Below are positions 9,452 through 18,713 of a stretch of DNA of 64,000 bases, one piece after another. Origin of the DNA: Microbacterium ginsengiterrae (GTDB lineage Bacteria > Actinomycetota > Actinomycetes > Actinomycetales > Microbacteriaceae). Positions within the stretch are counted from its first letter, which is position 1. Each line of letters starts with the position of its first letter. A program made the translations under genes and the position numbers. Location: assembly GCF_014205075.1 (NCBI RefSeq), contig NZ_JACHMU010000001.1, forward strand, positions 930,001 through 994,000, in the 5' to 3' direction. The notes below the pieces were generated by a model. The model was not told the origin of the DNA, ran no database searches, and saw nothing but the letters and a program-made list of their open reading frames with translations.

Positions 9452-10911
9452 GCCCGCACCTCCTGCGGCGCGAGGGCGATGCGATGCCCGCCGAGGTGGT
9501 GGACGACGCCCTCATCGTGCGTCACGGCGACCACGGAGGTGCCCGCCGCGATCTGCTCCTGCAGCAGCCCGACGAGCTCGGCCCACCCTCGCCGATCCTG
9601 ACCGAATGTCGGCTCGTCGAGCACGATCACCTCGGGGGATGCGGCAAGGACGGTCGCGACGGACAGGCGCCGCTTCTGCCCGCCCGACAGCGTGAACGGG
9701 TTCGCCATCGCCAGCGGCGCGAGGTGCAGTCGCTCCAACAGGCCGTCGACGACCTCGGCCGTCCTGGTCGGCGACCATCCGAGCGCCTTGGGTCCGACGG
9801 CGAGTTCGTCTCGCAGGGTCTGCGTGAGGAACTGATGCTCCGGTTCCTGGAAGACCGTGCCGATTCGCGTGAGCAGCTCGCGCGACGTCCACCGGATCGG
9901 GCGCCGTCCGCCGCGACCGGCCATGTCCGGCGCCGCCTCGACGACACCCGCATGCTCGGGGATGAGCCCGGCGAGAGTGAGGGCGAGGGTGGACTTGCCC
10001 GCGCCGTTGGGTCCGGTGATCACGGTTGCCACCCCGCGCGGCACCTGCACATCAAGGCCCGCCTGCACGACCGTCCGCGCACTGCGCGCGATCGCCAGGG
10101 GGGATGCCGCGAGCACCGGCTCATCCGTCGCCGCCGCGGGCAGCGCGGGCAGATCGACATCCAGCCCCGGCACCCAGACGCCGGCGTCGGCGAGCGTCTG
10201 CCCGTGCTCGGCGAACACCCGATCGGGTGCGCCGTCGGCGAGCAGACCGCCGTCGGCGCCGAGCACGATCACGCGGGTCATGAGATCCACCCATACCGAC
10301 GTCCGATGCTCCACGACGATGAGCGTGGCCCCGTCAGCGGTCACCGCTCGCTCGACGCTCGCCCGCACCTCGGCGACGCCCTCGGGGTCGAGGTTCGCGG
10401 TCGGTTCGTCCAGGAGCAGGAGCCCTGGCCGCATGGCGAGGACGCCGGCGAGGACGAGGCGCTGCTTCTGCCCGCCGGAGAGCTCCTTGGTGGGCCGGTG
10501 CAGCGGGACGTCGAGGCCGACGGCATCCATCGCCGATGCGACGCGCGTCGGGATCTCGGATGCCGGGATCCCGAGATTCTCGCATCCGAAGGCGACGTCG
10601 TCGCCCACCTTGGACAGCACGACCCCGGCTTCCGGATCCTGCATCACGAGCCCTGTGCGACCTCGACGCGACTCCGGCGCTGCACCGTCCACGGACAGCG
10701 ACCCGGTGCGCTCCCCTTCGTCGGCGTCGCCGAGGACGCCGGCGAGCCCGGCGAGCAGCGTCGACTTGCCGGCACCGGAGGCGCCGAGGAGAAGGACCCG
10801 CTCACCGGGTTCGACGGTGAAGGTGACGTCGCGGACCGCGGGGCGCTTGCGGCCCGCGTACCGCCAGCCCCAGCCCGCCACCTGCACTCGGGCCGGGGCG
10901 GCAGCGGACAT
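9448..10911 (-). CDS. ECF transporter duplicated ATPase (YkoD-like)
   Basis: 487-residue protein with two ABC ATPase domains in one chain. Domain 1: Walker A GASGAGKST and signature LSGGQKQRL. Domain 2: Walker A GPNGAGKST and signature LSGGQKRRL, with DEPT Walker B ends in both. Such fused ATPases power the YkoEDC-type thiamine/HMP ECF transporter. It starts one base after the S-component gene and overlaps the T gene by four bases, so the three are one operon downstream of the TPP riboswitch. Confidence 0.92.
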   Translation of the reverse strand: MSAAAPARVQVAGWGWRYAGRKRPAVRDVTFTVEPGERVLLLGASGAGKSTLLAGLAGVLGDADEGERTGSLSVDGAAPESRRGRTGLVMQDPEAGVVLSKVGDDVAFGCENLGIPASEIPTRVASAMDAVGLDVPLHRPTKELSGGQKQRLVLAGVLAMRPGLLLLDEPTANLDPEGVAEVRASVERAVTADGATLIVVEHRTSVWVDLMTRVIVLGADGGLLADGAPDRVFAEHGQTLADAGVWVPGLDVDLPALPAAATDEPVLAASPLAIARSARTVVQAGLDVQVPRGVATVITGPNGAGKSTLALTLAGLIPEHAGVVEAAPDMAGRGGRRPIRWTSRELLTRIGTVFQEPEHQFLTQTLRDELAVGPKALGWSPTRTAEVVDGLLERLHLAPLAMANPFTLSGGQKRRLSVATVLAASPEVIVLDEPTFGQDRRGWAELVGLLQEQIAAGTSVVAVTHDEGVVHHLGGHRIALAPQEVRA

Positions 10912-10912
10912 C

Positions 10913-11548
10913 TCAGACCTCGCGGACGAGTTCTCGCCCTGCGGCGAAGCGGTTCAGCGCTCCGGTCGCCGCGAGGGCTCGGACCAGCAGCCAACCGACG
11001 ATACCCGCCAGCACGACACCCGACACGGCGACGCAGACGAGGTAGATGGAGTTGAACTCGATCGACTTCAGGATGTTCGGCGAGCTGCCGTAGAACAGCT
11101 CGAAGACCCACGCCGCGATTCCCGCACCCGCGCCGGCGAGGGCCGCGATGACGATGCCGAAGCGGCGGTAGAGGAACAGCGCGAAGATCAGCTCGGCGCC
11201 GAGCCCCTGCACGATGCCGGAGAGGATCGTGGACACTCCCCAGACATTGCCGATGAGCATCGAGACGATCGCGGCGACGAGCTCGACGACCAGGGCGGCA
11301 CCGGGCTTGCGGATCACGAGCCCGCCGACGACGCCGCCGAGGAGCCAGATTCCGACGGCGATGCCTCCGAAGCCGGGGGTGAGCGCGTCCGCCGCGCTGA
11401 ACCAGGCGTAGCCGACGGTGTTCCACCCCCAGAAGACGAGGCCGAGTGCGACTCCGAGGACGGCGGCGACGACGATGTCGACGACGCGCCAACGCCACCG
11501 ATTCGGTGCGGTCGTCCTTGTCGCGGGCGTGCTGACAGACGTGCTCAT
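10913..11548 (-). CDS. ECF transporter S component (YkoE-like, thiamine/HMP)
   Basis: 211-residue membrane protein with five to six transmembrane segments, the specificity subunit of an ECF transporter. Its YkoE assignment rests on the pattern WNTVGYAWFSAADALTP near residue 45, on the neighbouring YkoD- and YkoC-like genes, and on the TPP riboswitch immediately upstream. Expected to bind thiamine or hydroxymethylpyrimidine outside the cell. The ATG at 11548 is preceded by GGGAGGAGAGAT, and that ribosome site is contiguous with the 3' end of the aptamer. Confidence 0.88.
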   Translation of the reverse strand: MSTSVSTPATRTTAPNRWRWRVVDIVVAAVLGVALGLVFWGWNTVGYAWFSAADALTPGFGGIAVGIWLLGGVVGGLVIRKPGAALVVELVAAIVSMLIGNVWGVSTILSGIVQGLGAELIFALFLYRRFGIVIAALAGAGAGIAAWVFELFYGSSPNILKSIEFNSIYLVCVAVSGVVLAGIVGWLLVRALAATGALNRFAAGRELVREV

Positions 11549-11556
11549 ATCTCTCC

Positions 11557-11645
11557 TCCCTGCGCCGGCATGATCCGGATCAGGTTCGACGGTCGAAGCG
11601 CTTGTCGCTCCCTCTCAGCCCGGCATGCCCGGACTCCCGTGGTTG
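11557..11645 (-). ncRNA. TPP riboswitch (THI element)
   Basis: On the minus strand the conserved pyrimidine-sensor segment GGGCTGAGAGG is followed by CCTGATCCGGATCATGCC and GCGCAGGGAGG, the hallmark TPP-aptamer blocks. The 3' strand of the aptamer runs straight into the Shine-Dalgarno (GGAGGAGAG) of the S-component gene nine bases from its ATG, so control is probably at translation initiation: TPP binding would hide the ribosome site. Boundaries are approximate. Confidence 0.93.
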
Positions 11646-11705
11646 TGCAGACGATCCTACCCACTCTCGAGGCCCTCGGGGCACTTGCGATCGCGCCGGA
11701 TTGGG

Positions 11706-11711
11706 TAGCGT
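11706..11711 (+). promoter_or_regulatory. -10 element TAGCGT, leaderless start of D,D-carboxypeptidase
   Basis: TAGCGT is followed by exactly six bases and then the GTG start at 11718; TTGCGA at 11685-11690 is a possible -35 (spacer 15). No ribosome site fits between, so the mRNA is probably leaderless. Confidence 0.55.
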
Positions 11712-11717
11712 GGGCAG

Positions 11718-13475
11718 GTGACCACTGACGATACGACGCCGGCGACGACGGCGTCCCGTCGCGCGATGCGCGCTCGCAAGCGCTCGGCGGGAGCAGCCAC
11801 CCCTCCTCCGCTGCTCGCCGACGATGCCGCGGACACCCTGCCGTCAGAGCCGGATGACGCCACCGAGGCAGCACAGGATGCCGCATCCGAGCCAGAGTCG
11901 GATGCCGCATCCGTGGCGCCCGAGATCGAGCCCGAGACGGACGAGGCCGACCCGGCCACCGCGGACGACGCTGTCGACAGCGACAACGACATCGACCCCG
12001 GCCGCGACATCGATCTCGACGGAGACGACACGGACACCGACGAGCCCGTCGACCTGTCCGCGGAACAGCAGGCCGAGACCCCCGAACAGCCGATCGAACC
12101 CGTCGAGCCGCAGGCGGAATGGGCGGATGCCGACCGCCCCGCCACGGCGCTCGTCTGGCTGGACGAGGCCGATGTCCTCGAGAGGACGCGACCGGCGGAT
12201 ATCGATTCGGTGACGAATCGACCGGCCGGCCCCGACCTCCTCTCCGATCACGCGGGGCGCCCCCTGGCGCAGGTCGGACGCTGGCTCGCCCCGATCGGCA
12301 CGCTCGCCGCTTTCGCGATCGCGTACGGAGCGACCACTCTGCTGTGGCCGCTGCATGCCGTCGAACCGGTGGTCGATGCCGTCGCGTTCGAGACCGTCCC
12401 CGCACCGGCGGCGGAGATCACCTGGCCTGCCGCAGGCAGCGCCGGAGTGGGCATCGAGGGGGTGTCGATGGCGGCGTCCTCTGCGGAACCGGCATCCATC
12501 GCCAGCATCACCAAGGTGGTCACGAGCCTCATGGTGCTCGATCGGCTGCCGCTCCAGCTCGGCGAGCAGGGACCGGAGTACGCCTTCACCTACGGCGACA
12601 GCGTGAATTACTGGGATTACCGCCGCGCGGACCAGTCCGCGCTGGACGTCCCCGTCGACGGCGTCCTGACCGAGTACCAGATGCTCCAGGGGATCCTGCT
12701 CGGCTCGGCGAACAACTACACCGACCGCCTCGCGCGGGACCTGTGGGGACCGGACGAGCAGTTCGCCCGCGCCGCTGATGCCTGGCTCGCCGAACGAGGC
12801 CTCTCCGGGATCTCCGTCGTGACGCCGTCCGGCTTCGACGAGCGGAACATCGCCACGCCGGAGGCTCTGTTGCAGCTCGGACAGCGCGCCATGCAGAATC
12901 CGGTCTTCGCTGAGATCGTCGGCACCGCGGGGGCGGAGATCCCCGGCGCCGGCTGGGTGGAGAACAGCAACGGGATGCTCGGCGATCCCGGCGTCGTCGG
13001 CATCAAGACCGGGACTCTCGTCGGGTGGAGTCTGCTCACCGCCAAGGACGTCACCATCGGCGACACCACCGTCCACCTGTACGCGGCGGTGCTGAACCAG
13101 GGCGACGACCAGGAGCGGCTCGCGGCGACGCGCTCGCTGTTCTCGCAGGTCGAGGCAGCCCTGGCCGACCTCGCGCCCGCCGTCCCCGCCGGGACGGTCG
13201 TCGGCGAGGTGAGCACCGAGTGGGGAACGACGGTCGACATCGTTTCGGATGCGGACGCCACCGTCCTGGTGTGGAACGGCGCCACCTCGACCGCTGCCGT
13301 CGACTTCGACCTCGGGGAGCAGCGCGACGAGGGCGCGAGCGTGGGAACGCTCACCGTGAACGGCCCCGTCGGCGCGACGACGGTCGACGTCTCCCTCGCT
13401 GAGGAGGTGTCGGGACCGAGCCCCTGGTGGCGACTCACCCACCCGCTGGAGCTGTTCGGCATCAGCACGGACTGA
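11718..13475 (+). CDS. D-alanyl-D-alanine carboxypeptidase (S11 family) with long acidic N-terminal region
   Basis: 585-residue peptidoglycan D,D-carboxypeptidase. Residues 1-188 are an unusual Asp/Glu/Pro/Ala-rich cytoplasmic region; a single membrane anchor spans about 189-212; the extracytoplasmic penicillin-binding domain follows. Active-site motifs are SITK (Ser263, Lys266), SANN in the second motif position and KTG (430-432). The enzyme should trim pentapeptide side chains. The GTG start and leaderless promoter are supported by TAGCGT six bases upstream. Usual family members have a cleavable signal peptide and no such head, so the N-terminus may bind cytoplasmic partners or be disordered. 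Confidence 0.88.
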   Translation: MTTDDTTPATTASRRAMRARKRSAGAATPPPLLADDAADTLPSEPDDATEAAQDAASEPESDAASVAPEIEPETDEADPATADDAVDSDNDIDPGRDIDLDGDDTDTDEPVDLSAEQQAETPEQPIEPVEPQAEWADADRPATALVWLDEADVLERTRPADIDSVTNRPAGPDLLSDHAGRPLAQVGRWLAPIGTLAAFAIAYGATTLLWPLHAVEPVVDAVAFETVPAPAAEITWPAAGSAGVGIEGVSMAASSAEPASIASITKVVTSLMVLDRLPLQLGEQGPEYAFTYGDSVNYWDYRRADQSALDVPVDGVLTEYQMLQGILLGSANNYTDRLARDLWGPDEQFARAADAWLAERGLSGISVVTPSGFDERNIATPEALLQLGQRAMQNPVFAEIVGTAGAEIPGAGWVENSNGMLGDPGVVGIKTGTLVGWSLLTAKDVTIGDTTVHLYAAVLNQGDDQERLAATRSLFSQVEAALADLAPAVPAGTVVGEVSTEWGTTVDIVSDADATVLVWNGATSTAAVDFDLGEQRDEGASVGTLTVNGPVGATTVDVSLAEEVSGPSPWWRLTHPLELFGISTD

Positions 13476-13483
13476 CCGCAGGA

Positions 13484-13528
13484 GACGCGAGGAGGGGGTG
13501 GCCGGTCCGGCCACCCCCTCCTCGCGTC
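13484..13528. terminator. Perfect 20-bp hairpin between convergent genes
   Basis: Left arm 13484-13503 and right arm 13509-13528 are exact reverse complements with a five-base loop (GGTCC). It sits between the convergent carboxypeptidase and ABC-exporter genes and should stop transcription from both sides, although no strong T-tract follows. Confidence 0.85.
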
Positions 13529-13532
13529 AGTC

Positions 13533-15659
13533 CTAGCTCTCGCTGGGCTGCTCGATGCTCTCCTCGGCGTCGCCGGTGACGACCACCGGAACGGCATCGG
13601 TCATCGCCTCTTCCGCGTCGATGTCCGTGGCCGCCTGCTCGAACTGCGACTGGTACAGGCGCCAATAGGCACCGTGCGCCGCGATGAGTTCGTCGTGCGA
13701 GCCCTTCTCGACGATGTCGCCGTGTTCCATCACGAGGATGAGGTCCGCATCGCGGATCGTCGAGAGCCGGTGCGCGATGACGAACGACGTGCGTCCCTTC
13801 CGGAGCGCCGCCATCGCCTGCTGGAGCAGAAGCTCCGTGCGGGTGTCGACTGCGCTGGTCGCCTCGTCGAGGATGAGGATGGACGGCTGCGAGACGAACG
13901 CGCGAGCGATCGTGATCAGCTGCCGTTCACCGGCTGACACGTTCGAGGCGTCCTCGTCGAGGATGGTCTCGTAGCCGTCGGGGAGCGAACGGACGAACCG
14001 GTCGACGTACGTGGCGGTCGCCGCGTCGATGACCTCCTCGTCCGTGGCGGTGGCCCGTCCGTATCGGATGTTCTCGAGGATCGAACCGGCGAACAGCCAG
14101 GGGTCCTGGAGCACCATGCCCGTGCGCGAGCGCAGCTCGTCCCTGGTGACCTCGGCGATGTCCTGCCCGTCGATGAGGATGCGCCCGCCGCTGAGCTCGT
14201 AGAAGCGCATGATGAGGTTGACCAGCGTGGTCTTCCCCGCTCCCGTCGGCCCGACGATCGCGACCGTCTGCCCCGGCTCGACGCGGAACGACAGATCCGT
14301 GATCAGCGGCCGCTCCGGGGTGTAGGAGAAGGCGACGTCCTGGAACTCGATGACCCCGCGGCCGTCGACGTCCGCCTCCGGCAGCGCGGGTGCGTCCTCC
14401 GCGTCGGGCTCCTGCTCGTCGGCGTCCAGGAACTCGAACACGCGCTCCGCCGAGGCGGTGCCGGACTGCACGACGGCTGCCATGCCGCCCAGCTCGGACA
14501 GCGGCTGCGTGAACTGCTGCGAGTACTGGATGAAGGCCTGCACGTCGCCGAGACGCAATTGGCCGCTCGCGACCATGAGGCCGCCGAGCACGGCGATGCC
14601 GACGAAGGTCAGGCTGCCGACGAAGGTCATGGCCGGCATGATGATGCCGGACAGGAACTGCGCCTTGAAGCTCGCCTGGTACAGCTCCTCGTTCTCGGCC
14701 TGGAAGGCCTCGAGCGCCTCCTGCTCGCGGCCGAAGACCTTGACGAGCGCGTGGCCGGAGAAGGACTCCTCGACGCGCGCGTTCAGGCGGCCGACCTTGC
14801 GCCACTGCGTGCCGAAGGCCTTCTGCGAACGCGGACCGATGACGCCGAAGATCACGCCCATCAGGGGCAGGGCCACCAGCGCGACCAGTGCCAGCTGCCA
14901 CGAGATGGAGAACATCATCACCAGCACGCCGATCACGGTGAGCACCGAGGTCAGGGCGCCGGAGAGCGACTGCTGCATCGTCTGGGTGATGTTGTCGATG
15001 TCGTTCGTGACTCGTGAGATCAGCTCGCCGCGCTGCACCTTGTCGAAGTACGCCAGCGGCAGTCGGTTGATCTTCGCCTCGACGGATTCACGGAGCCGCC
15101 ACATCGTGCGGACCATGATGACGTTGATGACGTAGCCCTGGAGCCAGCTGAGGAACGCCGCGGTGACGTAGATGGCGAGGACGGCGATGATCACCCAGCG
15201 CAGGCGGTCGAAGTCGATGCCCGCACCCACCTGGAAGCTGTCGAACGCCGCGACCATGTTCGCGAAGTCGTCCTGCCCCTGAGAGCGCAGGATCGCGACC
15301 GCCTCGTCCTGCGAGGTCCCCGCAGGGACGCCGTTGTCGGCGAGCACCTTGGATATGTAGCCTTCGTAGATGAGGTTCGTCGCCTCGCCCAGGACCTTGG
15401 GCGCGGCGACCGTGAGCACGACCCCGATGGCGCCGAAGAACGACACCAGGATGAACCACATCGCCGACGGCTTGAGCAGCCCGATCATGCGGCCGAAGCT
15501 CTTACCGAAGTTGTCGGCCTTGCCGGGGGCGACCGCGTCCCAGTCGCCGGAGTTCTGACGCGCCTGCTCGGCGAGCTCGGCCTCGTACTGCTCGTCGGGC
15601 GTCAGCGTCTCGGTGGGGCCCACCTCTGCATCGGGCCCAGGGGTCGTCGGAGTGCTCAT
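13533..15659 (-). CDS. ABC transporter, fused permease-ATPase (exporter half)
   Basis: 708-residue type IV ABC exporter half. A soluble N-terminal stretch of about 70 residues is followed by six transmembrane helices and an ATPase domain with Walker A GPTGAGKTT and Walker B ILILDEATS. The signature motif reads NVSAGERQL instead of LSGGQ, a degeneracy also seen in some heterodimeric exporters. A loop of roughly 60 residues after the first TM helix (around the KVLADNGVPAGTSQ segment) is probably extracellular. The ATG overlaps the stop of the upstream partner as ATGA, so the two form a heterodimer. Substrate unknown; lipid or drug export is typical. Confidence 0.9.
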   Translation of the reverse strand: MSTPTTPGPDAEVGPTETLTPDEQYEAELAEQARQNSGDWDAVAPGKADNFGKSFGRMIGLLKPSAMWFILVSFFGAIGVVLTVAAPKVLGEATNLIYEGYISKVLADNGVPAGTSQDEAVAILRSQGQDDFANMVAAFDSFQVGAGIDFDRLRWVIIAVLAIYVTAAFLSWLQGYVINVIMVRTMWRLRESVEAKINRLPLAYFDKVQRGELISRVTNDIDNITQTMQQSLSGALTSVLTVIGVLVMMFSISWQLALVALVALPLMGVIFGVIGPRSQKAFGTQWRKVGRLNARVEESFSGHALVKVFGREQEALEAFQAENEELYQASFKAQFLSGIIMPAMTFVGSLTFVGIAVLGGLMVASGQLRLGDVQAFIQYSQQFTQPLSELGGMAAVVQSGTASAERVFEFLDADEQEPDAEDAPALPEADVDGRGVIEFQDVAFSYTPERPLITDLSFRVEPGQTVAIVGPTGAGKTTLVNLIMRFYELSGGRILIDGQDIAEVTRDELRSRTGMVLQDPWLFAGSILENIRYGRATATDEEVIDAATATYVDRFVRSLPDGYETILDEDASNVSAGERQLITIARAFVSQPSILILDEATSAVDTRTELLLQQAMAALRKGRTSFVIAHRLSTIRDADLILVMEHGDIVEKGSHDELIAAHGAYWRLYQSQFEQAATDIDAEEAMTDAVPVVVTGDAEESIEQPSES

Positions 15660-17383
15660 GCGTCCACCCCCAGCTGCGACTCGACGATCTCCCGGTAGGT
15701 GTCGTTCGTGGCGACGAGCTCGTCGTGGGTGCCGACCCCGACCATCTCTCCTCCTTCAAGGACGACGATGCGATCCGCATCGGTGATCGTGGACACGCGC
15801 TGCGCCACGACGATCTTCGTCACGTCCGGCAGCTCTCGCCACAGCGCCTGTCGGAGACGGGCGTCCGTGGTGAGATCGAGGGCGGAGAAGGAGTCGTCGA
15901 AGACGAGCACCTGCGGCCGGTGCACGAGCGCACGGGCGATCGCGAGCCGCTGACGCTGGCCGCCGGAGACGTTCGTGCCGCCCTGCGCGATGCGGGTCTC
16001 GAGGCCGTCGGGCATCTCGGACACGAAGTCCTTCGCCTGGGCGATCTCGAGCGCCTCCCACAGTTCCTCGTCCGTGGCATCCGACCTGCCGTACCGGAGG
16101 TTCGAGGCGATCGTGCCCGTGAACAGGAACGGACGCTGCGGAACGAGCCCGATGGTCTTCCAGAGCGCGTCCATGTCGGCCTCGCGCACATCCACGCCGC
16201 CCACGCGCACGGAGCCGCCGGTGACGTCGAACAGCCGCGGGATGAGTGAGACCAGCGTCGTCTTGCCCGCACCTGTCGAGCCGACCACCGCGACGGTCTC
16301 GCCGCGCTCCGCACCGAACGAGATGTTCTGCAGGACCGGCGCCTCGGCGCCGGGGTAGGTGAACTCCACGCCTTCGAACATCACGGTGCCGGGGACGGGG
16401 AACACGGTCGAACCGTTCACCGGACGCTCCAGGCTCGACTCGGCGTCGAGCACCTCACCGACGCGTTCCGCGGACACCGCCGCACGCGGGATCATCATCG
16501 CCATGAAGCTCGACATGATGACGCCCATCATGATCTGACCGATGTACTGCATGAACGCGAACAGGGTGCCGACCTCGACGTTGCCGTTCTGCACCTCGAG
16601 CCCACCGAACCAGATCACACCGACGACGGTGACGTTGAGGATGAGCATGAACAGCGGGAACAGCAGCACGAACAGGGAGCCGATGTTGCGCCCGAGCTTC
16701 ATGAGGTCGGTGTTCGCCTCGCGGAACCTCGCCTCCTCGACGCGCTCACGGACGAATGCCCGCACGACGCGCACGCCGGTGAGCTGTTCGCGCATCACGC
16801 GGTTGATCTGGTCGAGCTTGCCCTGGTTGCGGCGGAACAGCGGGACCATCCTGGCGATGATGAGCACCGCGACGACGAGCAGCACGGGGACCGACACCGC
16901 GATCAGCCAGCTGAGACCGACGTCCTGCTGCACGGCCATGATGATGCCGCCGATGGCCAGCAGAGGGGCGGTGACGAACATCGTCGACCCCATCATCGCC
17001 AGCATCTGCACCTGCTGCACGTCGTTGGTGTTGCGGGTGATCAGGGATCCCGCTCCGAACTGCGAGACCTCGCGCTCGGAGAACCCGCTGACCCGGGCGA
17101 ACACATCGGAGCGGATGTCGCGCCCGACGCGCATCGCGGCCTTCGCGGCGAAGAACGTCGCCACGACGGAGCAGACGATCTGCCCGAGCGAGACGACGAG
17201 CATCCAGGCACCGGTGCGCCAGATGTATGCGGTGTCGGCCGTGGCCACACCCTGGTTGATGATGTCGGCGTTCAGCCGAGGCAGGTAGAGCGCGGCCATG
17301 GCGCTGACGAACTGGAAGACGAGCACGCCGACGAGCAACGGCCAATATCTGGACAGATAACGGAAGAGCAGTTTTCCGAGCAT
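15656..17383 (-). CDS. ABC transporter, fused permease-ATPase (exporter half)
   Basis: 575-residue partner of the downstream exporter half: six TM helices, then ATPase with Walker A GSTGAGKTT, signature NVSGGQRQRL and Walker B VLVFDDSFSALD. Note D-D-S in Walker B: the usual catalytic Glu is Asp here, the standard sign of a degenerate site in heterodimeric exporters. ATG at 17383 is preferred because AAGGA lies eight bases upstream; a longer reading from 17479 lacks a ribosome site. A direct repeat GAACGGGCC x2 (17401-17418) is in the leader. Confidence 0.9.
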   Translation of the reverse strand: MLGKLLFRYLSRYWPLLVGVLVFQFVSAMAALYLPRLNADIINQGVATADTAYIWRTGAWMLVVSLGQIVCSVVATFFAAKAAMRVGRDIRSDVFARVSGFSEREVSQFGAGSLITRNTNDVQQVQMLAMMGSTMFVTAPLLAIGGIIMAVQQDVGLSWLIAVSVPVLLVVAVLIIARMVPLFRRNQGKLDQINRVMREQLTGVRVVRAFVRERVEEARFREANTDLMKLGRNIGSLFVLLFPLFMLILNVTVVGVIWFGGLEVQNGNVEVGTLFAFMQYIGQIMMGVIMSSFMAMMIPRAAVSAERVGEVLDAESSLERPVNGSTVFPVPGTVMFEGVEFTYPGAEAPVLQNISFGAERGETVAVVGSTGAGKTTLVSLIPRLFDVTGGSVRVGGVDVREADMDALWKTIGLVPQRPFLFTGTIASNLRYGRSDATDEELWEALEIAQAKDFVSEMPDGLETRIAQGGTNVSGGQRQRLAIARALVHRPQVLVFDDSFSALDLTTDARLRQALWRELPDVTKIVVAQRVSTITDADRIVVLEGGEMVGVGTHDELVATNDTYREIVESQLGVDA

Positions 17384-17560
17384 GAGGGAGTCCTTCTGGA
17401 GAACGGGCCGAACGGGCCACCAGATAGCGTGCCACGCGTCGGCGACATTGCCCATCCCTGATCCCGGATATCCGCTCACGGCGAACGTTCCGCAGGTGAC
17501 GCGGCTTCTTTCTCGCCTCCGTCCAGAATCAGGACGCGACGACCCTGGCGCGGCCGGGAC

Positions 17561-18622
17561 TCAGTCGAACAGCGGCGGCTCCGGCACGAAGCCGCGGGCC
17601 CCTGCACCGGCATCCGCGTCGAGTTCCGCGATCGTAGCGGGGCGCCACTTCGGCGAGCGGTCCTTGTCGACCAGTTGCGCGCGGATCCCCTCGACGAGGT
17701 CGGGATGCCGCATGGCGAACCACATCACCCGGCGGTACTCCCCCACGAGCGCGTCGCGCAGGTCACCCTCGCGCGCCTCGCGGACCGCGTCGAGGGTCAC
17801 GGCGAGCGCCGTCGGTGAGAGCTCGGCGAGCGCCGCTGCCGTGGCGGATGCCGAGACCTCCGCACGTGCGGAGAGACGACGGAAGATCTCCTGCACGGTG
17901 TCCGCGGCGAACACCTCGTCGATCCATGCGCGCTCGGATGCGAGACCGGACGGCTCTGGGGTCTCGTCGAACAGGAGCACGAGCTCGGACGGGCTCGTCG
18001 GATCCGCGCGCTGCCCGAGCGCCTCGCGGAGCTCGTCCAGATGCTGCGACGGCACGTGGTGGTCGGCGAAGCCGGCGTACACGGCATCCGCCGCCGACAT
18101 CGTCCCGCCGGTGAGCGCGAGATACTCCCCGACCCGGCCGGGCGCGCGTCCGAGCAGGAACGTCCCGCCGACGTCCGGGGTGAAGCCGATGCGGGTCTCC
18201 GGCATCGCCAGACGACTGCGCTCGGTCACGATGCGGATGTGCGCGTGCCCGGCCAGGCCGATCCCCCCGCCCATGGTGATGCCGTCGGCGACAGCGACGA
18301 CGGGCTTCGGATACTGCGCGATCATGAGGTTCAGCGCGTACTCCGCACGGAAGAACTCGGCCGTGCGTTCCGGGTGACCGGCCGTGATCTGGTCGTAGAG
18401 GGCGCGCACATCGCCGCCGGCGCAAAGTCCTCGGTCGCCTGCGCCGTCGATGAGCACGATGTCGACGTCGGAGTCATCCCGCCAGGCCTCCAGCGCTGCG
18501 GTGAGACGTCCGATCATGTCGAGGTCGAGCGCATTGATCGCCCGCGGCCGGTTGAGCGTGAGGCGGCCCAGCGCACCCTCGATGCGAACGAGAACCGTGG
18601 ATGCCGCGTCGATATCAGTCAC
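17561..18622 (-). CDS. Enoyl-CoA hydratase/isomerase family, 3-hydroxyisobutyryl-CoA hydrolase-like
   Basis: 353-residue crotonase-superfamily protein. GLCAGGDVRALYD and GITMGGGIGLAGHAHIRI form the oxyanion-hole regions, followed by MPETRIGFTPDVGGTF, which is diagnostic of 3-hydroxyisobutyryl-CoA hydrolases in valine degradation rather than simple hydratases. The length (about 350) also fits that group. GTG at 18622 begins the conserved region; TAACGT seven bases upstream would make it leaderless. It diverges from the ABC ATPase gene. Confidence 0.87.
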   Translation of the reverse strand: MTDIDAASTVLVRIEGALGRLTLNRPRAINALDLDMIGRLTAALEAWRDDSDVDIVLIDGAGDRGLCAGGDVRALYDQITAGHPERTAEFFRAEYALNLMIAQYPKPVVAVADGITMGGGIGLAGHAHIRIVTERSRLAMPETRIGFTPDVGGTFLLGRAPGRVGEYLALTGGTMSAADAVYAGFADHHVPSQHLDELREALGQRADPTSPSELVLLFDETPEPSGLASERAWIDEVFAADTVQEIFRRLSARAEVSASATAAALAELSPTALAVTLDAVREAREGDLRDALVGEYRRVMWFAMRHPDLVEGIRAQLVDKDRSPKWRPATIAELDADAGAGARGFVPEPPLFD

Positions 18623-18713
18623 GCAAGCCACGTTACATCGGCCTGTTCTGGGGTTTCTCCGACCGGTCGATGCGGGATTCTGCGGCTTTTCCGGCAAGAT
18701 GGGGAGGACGCCC

